A stretch of 6,301 nucleotides of DNA, from contig PKYJ01000159.1 in assembly GCA_003132605.1 (NCBI GenBank), positions 1 to 6,301 of the forward strand, written 5' to 3'. Below, piece by piece: positions 1 to 5,122 of the stretch. The notes beneath the pieces are model-generated. The model made no database searches. It was not told the DNA's origin and was given only the letters and a program-made list of their open reading frames with translations. The position numbers were made by a program, and so were the translations under genes. Numbering within the stretch: position 1 is the first letter of the stretch; the number at the start of each line of letters is the position of its first letter. The DNA is from Peptococcaceae bacterium. Its GTDB lineage: Bacteria; Bacillota; DSM-12270; Thermacetogeniales; Thermacetogeniaceae.

Positions 1-788
1 TCCTCGAACTCACCCCGGTACTTAGTACCGGCCACTACGGCGCCCATGTCCAGGGTGACCACCCGCTTGTCGAACAGGATCTCAGGGATCTTGGCAGCCA
101 CGATACGCTCGGCCAGGCCCTCGGCGATGGCGGTCTTGCCAACCCCGGGCTCGCCGATCAGACAGGGATTGTTCTTGGTGCGGCGGCTCAGCACCTGGAT
201 CACCCGCTCGATCTCCTTATCCCGGCCGATTACCGGGTCCAGCTTGCCCTCCCGTGCCAACTGGGTCAGGTCCCGTCCCAGCTCATCCAGGGTCGGGGTC
301 TGACTGCGCGGCTGGGCCGCCCCGGCGGCTGCCTGAGCCTGGATGGCGGCCCCGATACCGCCGAGCAGCATCAACACCTGGCGCCGCACGCTGTCCATGG
401 TCAGGCCGTGGTTAATCAGCACCCGGGCGGCCACACCCTCGCCCTCGCGGATCAGGCCGAGCAGCAGGTGTTCGGTGCCCACATAGCTGACTCCCTGGCG
501 CCGCCCCTCTTCATGGGCGAGCTCCAGCACCTTCTTGGCCCGGGGGGTCAGACCGACCTCGTCGCCCACCCGGCTGTCACCGAGGGCCACGATCCGCTCC
601 ACTTCCTCCCGCACCTTGTTCAGATCCAGGCCCAGGGATTGCAGCGCCCTGGCCGCAATACCTTCGCCTTCACGCAGCAGCCCCAGCAGCAGGTGCTCCG
701 TACCCACCGCCGGATGCCTCAATCTTCTTGCCTCTTCCTGCGCCAGCAGGAAAACACGCTGAGCGCGCTCCGTAAATCGTCCAAACAT
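1..788 (-). CDS. clpC: ATP-dependent Clp protease ATPase subunit ClpC (N-terminal 262 residues, runs off the left edge)
   Basis: AAA+ unfoldase that feeds substrates, including arginine-phosphorylated proteins marked by McsB, to the ClpP peptidase in the cytoplasm. The visible part starts MFGRFTERAQRV and contains the two Clp-N repeats. Each repeat carries the diagnostic VGTEHLLLGL motif (about residues 28-37 and 103-112), followed by REGEG. An Ala/Gln-rich linker comes next, then the start of the first ATPase domain with DPVIGRDKEIERVIQVLSRR and Walker A GEPGVGKT at residues 212-219. The M-domain that separates ClpC from ClpB, the Walker B motif and the second ATPase domain lie outside the window; ClpC is chosen because it follows mcsB and because of the N-domain sequence. 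The ATG at 788 is preceded by AAGGAGGTG with a 7-base spacer. It is the last operon gene seen; 75 bases without visible signals separate it from mcsB. Confidence 0.96.
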   Translation of the reverse strand, partial: MFGRFTERAQRVFLLAQEEARRLRHPAVGTEHLLLGLLREGEGIAARALQSLGLDLNKVREEVERIVALGDSRVGDEVGLTPRAKKVLELAHEEGRRQGVSYVGTEHLLLGLIREGEGVAARVLINHGLTMDSVRRQVLMLLGGIGAAIQAQAAAGAAQPRSQTPTLDELGRDLTQLAREGKLDPVIGRDKEIERVIQVLSRRTKNNPCLIGEPGVGKTAIAEGLAERIVAAKIPEILFDKRVVTLDMGAVVAGTKYRGEFE

Positions 789-863
789 ATATATGCACCT
801 CCTTGCCTGGCCTGCGCCAGGAGTAAGCCAACCAATACGGCCGGCGGGGCGATACCTTTACAT

Positions 864-1973
864 TCAGGTCAAACTTTCCGGTCCGCTCCGGTTATTCTGT
901 GCGCCCGGGTCTGGCGCCAAAGCCTTCCTGATGATGGCAGCCCGTTTCAGGCTGCGGTTGAATGCATCCATGGCGCCCTTGTTATCCCCCTGAAGGTAGG
1001 CGGCCCTCGTGCGCACCAGGAGTTCATTCAGGGTTCTATTACTTACATTATGCAGCAGCCCGAGATCGATACCTAGGCGCAGGCAGGAGAGGTAGAACAT
1101 CGTCTCCTCGGAGTTGAGCAGCCGGGCATTGGTAAGGATCCCGTACGCCCTGAAGACCATATCCTCGATCTGCGACGGCCGCTCCTTCATCAGCGACCGG
1201 CGCCCCATCTGCTCCTGCTCGATCACCTGGCGGCTGACCGTCATCAGTCGGTCCAGGATCTCTATCTCGCTAAGGCCCAAGGTAAGCTGGTTGGAAACCT
1301 GGAACAGGTTCCCCTTGGCCTCGGTACCCTCGCCGTAAAACCCCCGCACCACGAAACCGACCTTGGACAGGGCGGTGAACACCCCGCTGGCCTGGTTGGT
1401 CATGGCCAGGGCCGGCAGGTGCATCATTACCGAGGCCCGCAGGCCGGTGCCCACGTTGGTAGGGCAGCAGGAGAGGTAGCCATACTGCTCGTCGAAGGCA
1501 AAATCCAGCTTGCTTTCCAAAACGTCGTCCACCAGGTTGGCCATCCGCCAGGCTGCTTCCAACTGGAAGGCCGGCAACAGCACCTGGACCCGCAGGTGGT
1601 CCTCCTCGTTGACCATGATGCTGACAGCCTCGTCCGGGCGCAGGATCACGCCTCTTGGCGCCTGCTCGTCCTGGGCGTGCTGCGGGCTGATCAGGTGCTT
1701 CTCCATCAGGATCTGCCGTTCAAGCAAAGACAGATCGTTCAGCGGCGCGTAAAACAGCGGCCCCAGCTTCTCCCGGACTGCCGGATCGGCGATCGCGTCC
1801 TGAACGAGCCTGACCACAGCCTGCCCTGTCTCCTGGGACATCAGGTGGGGAAAGAGCTGGCCGGCAAGGTTGCGGGCAAGCCGCACCCGGCTGCTGATCA
1901 CGATCCGGGCCTCGGGGCCCTCTCCCTCCATCCATTTGGTAAAGGCATTATTCAACGTTTCCTGAATCGACAT
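864..1973 (-). CDS. mcsB: Protein-arginine kinase McsB
   Basis: Cytoplasmic kinase of the phosphagen kinase fold that phosphorylates arginine side chains using ATP. In Firmicutes it inactivates CtsR and tags misfolded proteins for ClpCP. The 369-residue product has the family's normal length. Visible motifs are SSRVRLARNL (27-36, ATP-binding start of the kinase domain), NEEDH (122-126, acidic substrate loop), CPTNVGTGLRAS (170-181, signature with the conserved Cys) and RGFYGEGTEAKGNLFQVSNQ (210-229, second acidic loop and nucleotide site). The ATG at 1973 has AAGGAGA seven bases upstream, and MSIQ matches a normal McsB start. One oddity is that the C-terminal RDxxRA motif, known in Bacillus as an allosteric phospho-arginine pocket, reads RSLKRA here (340-345). 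The gene normally sits next to mcsA, but here an IsrB element of about 1.4 kb separates them while leaving the coding sequence and its ribosome binding site intact. Confidence 0.96.
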   Translation of the reverse strand: MSIQETLNNAFTKWMEGEGPEARIVISSRVRLARNLAGQLFPHLMSQETGQAVVRLVQDAIADPAVREKLGPLFYAPLNDLSLLERQILMEKHLISPQHAQDEQAPRGVILRPDEAVSIMVNEEDHLRVQVLLPAFQLEAAWRMANLVDDVLESKLDFAFDEQYGYLSCCPTNVGTGLRASVMMHLPALAMTNQASGVFTALSKVGFVVRGFYGEGTEAKGNLFQVSNQLTLGLSEIEILDRLMTVSRQVIEQEQMGRRSLMKERPSQIEDMVFRAYGILTNARLLNSEETMFYLSCLRLGIDLGLLHNVSNRTLNELLVRTRAAYLQGDNKGAMDAFNRSLKRAAIIRKALAPDPGAQNNRSGPESLT

Positions 1974-2000
1974 GGCTCATTCTCCTTCAACAGCTTTGCG

Positions 2001-2052
2001 GCAGGATTCCCCCGCCTCTATAGGCGGCGGGAGGAATGCCGTTTTCTTTTTT
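2001..2052 (+). terminator. Right-end hairpin of the element; also a factor-independent terminator for plus-strand (antisense) transcripts
   Basis: Left arm ATTCC-CCCGCC (2006-2016) pairs with right arm GGCGGG-A-GGAAT (2026-2037), leaving one unpaired base and a loop of about nine. Outer GGC/GCC pairs (with 2038-2040) extend the stem across a small bulge. On the plus strand it is followed directly by GTTTTCTTTTTT (2041-2052), giving a classical terminator that would stop antisense transcription from the mcsB side before it crosses isrB. On the minus strand, the operon direction, no T-run follows, so read-through into mcsB is expected. Its position just after the isrB stop fits the subterminal hairpin of an IS200/IS605-type right end. 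The dual role is inference. Confidence 0.65.
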
Positions 2053-3125
2053 CAGATGCTGACGCAGTTTTTATGATCTACAAGCAGATGGCACGATCGC
2101 TGCAACAGCCGTACTTTTGATACGGTAAACTGCCCGATCCTTCTCCAGCGAGAGTCGGCAACGCTAACTACTCCGCTGGCTTCGCTGTAGCCGGAGATAT
2201 AGCCCCGGACTGTTCTGCCAGCTTTTTCTGCTTCCACGTAGTCGCCTTTCCTGAAACCGTAGGGTGTCGTTGTTCCTCCGTGGCGCTTACGAATACCGCC
2301 TTTTGCGAAATTTTCTACATGGAGTTTGCGGCGAAATAACAGTGACCTCTGGACGACAGAAAAGGGCGCTTCGGTGATAACGCATTCGCCTGACCAGAGA
2401 TGGCCGTGTTCGCTTGTTTTTACATAAGGCTTATAGGCAAGCAGGTTGGTGGCAGCCAAGGCGATACCGTCAACGGCATGGGTTTGGGGAGATGCTTTAC
2501 TTTTCTCCCTGTTCTTCAGCAGTCCAAGGTGCTTTCGCATCGTTGAAGTTTCCCATCCTTCGCGAATTGTTATTGGCAGAATCTTAGAGATGCGGCTGAT
2601 CTGCCACTTCTGCCCTACCATTACCGGAGAAAAGGACTTGGAGCCGTTGGCCTTGACGACTTCGTAGACTACTTCGTCAATCGGGTAAATTTTACGAAGC
2701 TCGGTCAGCACCCGGTATTCCATCTCTCGGTTCGATCTGATGCTCGGCGGAATCTTGTGTCCGGTGCGGTGCAGGAAGCGACACTCCCTTTGGGGAGTTT
2801 TGCGATAGCGTCTGCCTCTGCGAAGTTGCTTCCGGCTTTTCATGGCTTTTTTGACTTCCGGAAACGGAAGAATTAGGTGGCCGATCCAGAGAGTTGCTTT
2901 CGGGGTCTGGACGGCAATGCCGGAATAGAGTTTTCCGGGGTCGATGCCGGCTACTGTTTTGTGAGATATTTCTTCGCCGACAGGGATGTTCATTTGGATG
3001 TAGAAGTTGCCCAGCTTGTCGCGCTTCGGAATAGCCACGCCATCACGGATCATCTTCCGTGCCTTGGACGGAATTGTGGGGCTGATGGGCTTTCCGTCTT
3101 TTGAAACTACAGGTATTCTTAACAT
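2052..3125 (-). CDS. isrB: IsrB-type RNA-guided nickase (RRXRR domain, RuvC only, no HNH)
   Basis: Transposon-encoded OMEGA nuclease related to the ancestors of Cas9. Characterised IsrB uses an omega RNA to bind a target next to an NTGA motif and nicks one strand with RuvC. The 357-residue product fits the roughly 350-residue family. Domains: PLMP-like N-terminus with VVSKDGKPISP (6-16); RuvC-I AGIDPGKLYSGIAV (59-72, Asp62); arginine-rich bridge helix KSRKQLRRGRRYRK (96-109); RuvC-II VVYEVVKANGSKSFSPVMVG (152-171, Glu155); RuvC-III THAVDGIALA (215-224, His216 and Asp219); and a C-terminal TAM-interacting-like region with GGIRKRHGG and GFRKGDYV (276-297). Only about 45 residues separate RuvC-II and RuvC-III, so there is no room for the HNH domain of IscB. 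All expected catalytic residues are present and the frame is open, so it is probably active. ATG 3125 is chosen because AAAGGAGAG lies about ten bases upstream. The open frame extends upstream to 3278, but that part covers the structured leader. The gene is more AT-rich than its operon neighbours. Confidence 0.88.
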   Translation of the reverse strand: MLRIPVVSKDGKPISPTIPSKARKMIRDGVAIPKRDKLGNFYIQMNIPVGEEISHKTVAGIDPGKLYSGIAVQTPKATLWIGHLILPFPEVKKAMKSRKQLRRGRRYRKTPQRECRFLHRTGHKIPPSIRSNREMEYRVLTELRKIYPIDEVVYEVVKANGSKSFSPVMVGQKWQISRISKILPITIREGWETSTMRKHLGLLKNREKSKASPQTHAVDGIALAATNLLAYKPYVKTSEHGHLWSGECVITEAPFSVVQRSLLFRRKLHVENFAKGGIRKRHGGTTTPYGFRKGDYVEAEKAGRTVRGYISGYSEASGVVSVADSRWRRIGQFTVSKVRLLQRSCHLLVDHKNCVSI

Positions 3126-3138
3126 TGGGATAGACCCT

Positions 3139-3150
3139 CTCCTTTCGGAG
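3139..3150 (-). promoter_or_regulatory. GNRA-capped hairpin that contains the isrB Shine-Dalgarno sequence
   Basis: The minus strand reads CTCC-GAAA-GGAG, a perfect 4-bp stem with a GAAA tetraloop. Its 3' arm is the AAGGAG ribosome binding site of isrB. The stem is followed by a second possible short stem GGG-TCTAT-CCC (3137-3127) ending one base before the ATG. If the terminal hairpin is part of the folded omega RNA, RNA folding and isrB translation would compete for the same bases. Confidence 0.55.
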
Positions 3151-3400
3151 TATTTGTGTAAAAACACGTTCCTTCGACCTTGCAACCTGCGGCTGTGTTG
3201 TGCTTTCGCACCTGGCGGGTGAGCCTCGCCCCATCCGAAAACAGAACTAGGAAAACATTCTGCTGGGTTGGTCCGCAAATGCCACGGTCTAGTCAGCTCT
3301 TACGATGCAGGGCTGCACCCCACAAGCCCCCGCTTCAAGCCCCGAAGGGCTAAGCGGTGGGTAGTTGACGGACGACTATATGGAGGCGCCCACTTCCCGC
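3139..3400 (-). ncRNA. Omega RNA (HEARO-like) of the IsrB element, with candidate guide at its 5' end
   Basis: This is the non-coding leader of isrB, read on the minus strand from 3400 to 3139. About 262 bases fits the size reported for IsrB omega RNAs. Structures visible by eye: CCCAC (3361-3357) with GTGGG (3323-3319) closes an arm holding CGCTT/AAGCG and AGCCC-TTCG-GGGCT (3356-3331). ACTAG (3293-3289) pairs with CTAGT (3250-3246) around a CATT-TGC/GCA-AATG stem (3281-3256). The loop of that stem, GACCAACC (3273-3266), can pair with GGTT (3187-3184) and GGTC (3179-3176), giving a pseudoknot. Perfect small hairpins follow: GTGC-GAAA-GCAC (3211-3200), GTGT-TTTT-ACAC (3167-3156) and CTCC-GAAA-GGAG (3150-3139). 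In this family the guide is the flanking DNA just left of the element, here about 3400-3381; its exact limits are uncertain. Confidence 0.78.
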
Positions 3401-3420
3401 GCCCGCCGGGCGGGCACCCA

Positions 3421-4041
3421 TCACTTCTCGCTGCTCAATTTGCCCTCCAAGGCGTGAATCTGGTCCCGCAGCGCCGCGGCCCTTTCGTAGGCCTCGGCGC
3501 TGATGGCAGCCTGCAGTTCCTGCCGCAACTGCTCGATCTCCCGCTTGTAACCCAAGTTTTCTCCAGTTCTCAGAGGCGCCTTGCCAGTGTGGCGGCTGTT
3601 GCCCTGCACCCTGCGCAGCAGCGGTTCGAACTGCCCGGCAAAGGACTGGTAGCATTGGCTGCAGCCGAAGCGGCCGATCCGCTCGAACTGGCTGTAGGTC
3701 ATCCCGCAGTTCGAGCAATGGGGCGCCGCTGCAAGCGCCTCTTCCGCGGCCTCATCGGGGTCCTCGACACCCGGTGAGTACCCGCTTGCGGGCGCGGACC
3801 CGGCGCCATTGCCTGCGGACGTCGACCCAGCGTCGCTTGCGGATACGGTAACGCTTTCCAGCAGTCCCGCCAGGAATTTCTGGATGGAGAAGTTTGGCTC
3901 CATGCTGAAACTGAGGTTGAACGGTATATCATCGTGATGCTTGGCGCACTCCTCGCAGAGATGCAGCTCGGTCTTCTGGTTGTTGAAGATCTTGGTGAGG
4001 TGCACTGTGGCCGGACGCTGCTTGCATTCCTCGCAATTCAT
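3421..4041 (-). CDS. mcsA: McsA, zinc-binding activator of the McsB arginine kinase
   Basis: Small cytoplasmic adaptor that binds and stimulates McsB and helps regulate CtsR. The 206-residue product shows four Cys pairs in two zinc-binding regions: CEEC (3-6) with CEEC (29-32), and CSNC (109-112) with CSQC (127-130). A C-terminal coiled-coil/UVR segment follows (about 166-201, KREIEQLRQELQAAISAEAYERAAALRDQI), matching the UvrB/UvrC-interaction fold typical of McsA. The linker at about 65-98 is rich in Ala, Gly and Ser and looks disordered. It is slightly longer than the roughly 185-residue Bacillus protein, mainly through this linker. ATG 4041 shares its A with the ctsR stop (TGATG), indicating translational coupling. 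A TTG three bases upstream sits at a better distance from GGAGG and would only add one Met. The gene ends normally; the IsrB element begins about 40 bases after its stop. Confidence 0.95.
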   Translation of the reverse strand: MNCEECKQRPATVHLTKIFNNQKTELHLCEECAKHHDDIPFNLSFSMEPNFSIQKFLAGLLESVTVSASDAGSTSAGNGAGSAPASGYSPGVEDPDEAAEEALAAAPHCSNCGMTYSQFERIGRFGCSQCYQSFAGQFEPLLRRVQGNSRHTGKAPLRTGENLGYKREIEQLRQELQAAISAEAYERAAALRDQIHALEGKLSSEK

Positions 4042-4538
4042 CAACGCTCATCCTCCCCCCAGTAATCGCCACTGGACAGGATCTCCTTTAAAATGCGAAA
4101 ACGCAGATCATCGCACTCATTGCCGGAAATATTCGCTTCCAGCGTCCTGAAAACCGTGCAGAGCAGGGTGAACTCCCGGTCTGTCAGGATGCCCCGCTGA
4201 GCAAGGCTGAACAGCACCTCCTGGAAGTTTTCCATCATGCCCTCCAGGCTGTCCCCGGCCCTGCTCCTCTTCCGGACCTGCCGCCCACCTTCTTCGGCTT
4301 CCTTCCGGCGCAGGGCGCCAAGTCGGCAGATACTGATAAAACCGCTGCCGCCCCGTCGGCTCTCCACGTAGTAACCATGCTGCGTGGTGAAACGGGTATT
4401 GACCACGTAGGTGATCTGGGACGGCACACATTCGAAGTTCTCGGCCAGATCCTTGCGGCGGATCTGGATCCAACCCCGGGGACTTTCCCGGAGCAGCGCC
4501 TTGATATAGGATTCGATCTCCGAAACCAGCGACCACAT
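4041..4538 (-). CDS. ctsR: CtsR, transcriptional repressor of class III heat-shock genes
   Basis: Dimeric winged helix-turn-helix repressor that binds tandem GGTCAAA repeats upstream of clp genes and its own operon. It is released on heat stress or by McsA/McsB/ClpC action. The 165-residue product has the family length. The N-terminus SEIESYIKALL is followed by the DNA-binding part CVPSQITYVVNTRFT (37-51) and the wing VESRRGGSG (58-66). The C-terminal helical dimerisation part includes FSLAQRGILTDREF (110-123). The glycine-rich wing loop, described in Bacillus as the heat-sensing element with four glycines, is GGSG here. ATG 4538 is chosen because GGGAG lies nine bases upstream; a TTG at 4544 is too close to that site. 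First gene of the operon; its promoter carries a consensus CtsR box, so autoregulation is expected. Confidence 0.96.
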   Translation of the reverse strand: MWSLVSEIESYIKALLRESPRGWIQIRRKDLAENFECVPSQITYVVNTRFTTQHGYYVESRRGGSGFISICRLGALRRKEAEEGGRQVRKRSRAGDSLEGMMENFQEVLFSLAQRGILTDREFTLLCTVFRTLEANISGNECDDLRFRILKEILSSGDYWGEDER

Positions 4539-4570
4539 GGACAACGGCTCCCTGGACAGGCAATGCCTGT

Positions 4571-4587
4571 TTTGACTTTGTTTGACC
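4571..4587 (-). promoter_or_regulatory. CtsR operator (tandem heptad)
   Basis: The minus strand reads GGTCAAACAAAGTCAAA, which agrees at every position with the published CtsR consensus GGTCAAANANRGTCAAA. It lies between the -10 box and the ctsR start and covers the expected transcription start, so bound CtsR would block initiation. Because the whole operon, including isrB, follows this site, the repressor should control all of them. Confidence 0.93.
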
Positions 4588-4590
4588 TTG

Positions 4591-4620
4591 ATTATACAGG
4601 ATCGCCTTCATCTAAAGAAA
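4591..4620 (-). promoter_or_regulatory. SigA-type promoter of the ctsR operon
   Basis: A perfect TATAAT lies on the minus strand at 4596-4591, four bases before the CtsR box. A -35 box at 17-18 bases distance would fall at 4614-4620 and reads only TTTCTT/TTCTTT, a weak match to TTGACA. The -10 box is convincing; the -35 is doubtful. Confidence 0.7.
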
Positions 4621-4670
4621 TCGATTCTGCATTATTTTTTCCCGATATCGGCGGTCATAGTCCCACTTTA

Positions 4671-4757
4671 GGTCATTTTATGACCACTCCGGAAACCTCT
4701 TTACGGAAATCGAGGTTTTCCGCCCATAGGGGACATTCCTCGAAGAGGTGTGTCCCC
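4671..4757. repeat. Cluster of three successive inverted repeats in the divergent intergenic region
   Basis: Three palindromic units lie head to tail. The first is GGTCA-TTTTA-TGACC (4671-4685, perfect 5-bp arms). The second is GGAAACCTC (4691-4699) with GAGGTTTTCC (4712-4721), 9 bp with one bulged T. The third is GGGGACA (4729-4735) with TGTCCCC (4751-4757), enclosing CCTC-GAA-GAGG, a near-perfect 29-base hairpin. None is followed by a T-run on either strand, so they are unlikely to be simple terminators. They may be REP-like repeats or the decayed end of an insertion sequence; no transposase remnant is visible. The 4621-4890 interval holds no convincing gene. Confidence 0.6.
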
Positions 4758-4793
4758 ATTCCTTAGATGTCCGAATAGGCCACGTCGCAGTGC

Positions 4794-4822
4794 TTGCTGG
4801 TAATATCCAGCCATGATAGAAT
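4794..4822 (+). promoter_or_regulatory. Putative promoter of the two-gene nucleotidyltransferase module
   Basis: TTGCTG (4794-4799) and TAGAAT (4817-4822) are separated by 17 bases. The -10 matches the consensus at five of six positions and the -35 at three of six. An inverted repeat ATATCC (4803-4808) / GGATAT (4830-4835) brackets the -10 box and could be an operator for autoregulation. The site lies about 70 bases upstream of the first gene start. Confidence 0.4.
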
Positions 4823-4891
4823 GTTTACAGGATATCGGCTTAAGAAACGACATGCCATCTCTAGTCAGTTTCACCGGGAGGCGCTTTTACG

Positions 4892-5122
4892 TTGAAAGAT
4901 TATGAAATGAAAATTCTAGGCAACCGTAAAGAACCCACAGTCGATCCCCTTTCAAAAGAATGGGGAAATTATATCAATCTTATCTGGCAGTTGAGAAAGG
5001 ATAAATCTTTTATTCCTCGTGGCGTATACCTCTTTAAAACATTCGAGGAGGCAAACTGGTGGGACGACAGAATGATTCTGGGGGAGAAGCCTACAGCAGA
5101 ATACCAACCCCGGAAGATCTGA
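4892..5122 (+). CDS. Small protein of unknown function upstream of a nucleotidyltransferase, possible antitoxin or partner
   Basis: 76-residue soluble, charged protein that I cannot assign to a characterised family. The central part (about 24-63) reads EWGNYINLIWQLRKDKSFIPRGVYLFKTFEEAN and looks like a compact alpha/beta unit; no signal peptide, membrane helix or metal motif is seen. The TTG at 4892 is chosen because GGGAGG (4876-4881) lies ten bases upstream; the next ATG (4907) is too far from it. It overlaps the following nucleotidyltransferase gene by 64 bases in another frame, so the two are translationally linked and probably work together. This arrangement, a small upstream partner plus a minimal nucleotidyltransferase, resembles toxin-antitoxin pairs, but which would be toxin or antitoxin cannot be told. 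Base composition is clearly more AT-rich than in the heat-shock operon, suggesting an accessory origin. Confidence 0.72.
   Translation: MKDYEMKILGNRKEPTVDPLSKEWGNYINLIWQLRKDKSFIPRGVYLFKTFEEANWWDDRMILGEKPTAEYQPRKI

Larger units (their letters stand above)
1991..3380 (-). mobile_element. IsrB/HEARO-type IS200/IS605-superfamily element inserted between mcsA and mcsB (ends approximate)
   Basis: The interval between the mcsA stop and the mcsB start holds a structured leader, an RRXRR nuclease gene and a 3' hairpin, all in one orientation. This is the layout known for IscB/IsrB (HEARO) elements. No TnpA Y1 transposase is present, so movement would depend on a transposase in trans. The left end is placed where the conserved-looking structured leader begins (TATAGTCGTCCG, minus strand from 3380). 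The right end is placed after the hairpin at 2001-2040, just before a TTGA on the minus strand (1990-1987). HEARO elements are known to insert next to NTGA-type sites, and characterised IsrB recognises an NTGA motif. No target duplication is seen or expected for this family. Both boundaries are inferred and may be off by 10-20 bases. Confidence 0.7.

Noticed and set aside
408..1076. Plus-strand open frame of 222 residues
   Set aside because: It runs antisense to clpC and mcsB, has no family motifs and its composition reflects the GC-rich opposite strand; it is a shadow.
1419..2120. Plus-strand open frame of 233 residues
   Set aside because: Antisense to mcsB, with no recognisable motif and no ribosome binding site; a shadow frame.
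2052..3125. Classification of the nuclease as IscB or a Cas9 relative with HNH
   Set aside because: The segment between RuvC-II and RuvC-III is only about 45 residues and has no His-Asn-His pattern; no CRISPR repeats occur in the window.
3126..3278. N-terminal extension of the IsrB reading frame by 51 residues
   Set aside because: The extension covers the structured leader and reads as unlikely protein. The ATG at 3125 has a strong ribosome binding site, begins with the family's normal MLRIPVVSKDG, and gives the usual length.
3401..3415. GC-rich inverted repeat GCCCG-CCGGG-CGGGC after mcsA, considered as an operon terminator
   Set aside because: No T-run follows on the minus strand, and the genes downstream belong to the same operon; at most a weak attenuating structure.
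3268..3777. Plus-strand open frame of 169 residues
   Set aside because: Antisense to mcsA and the omega RNA region, with no motif; a shadow.
4117..4611. Minus-strand open frame of 164 residues overlapping ctsR
   Set aside because: It is out of frame with the clear ctsR gene, lacks motifs and covers the CtsR operator.
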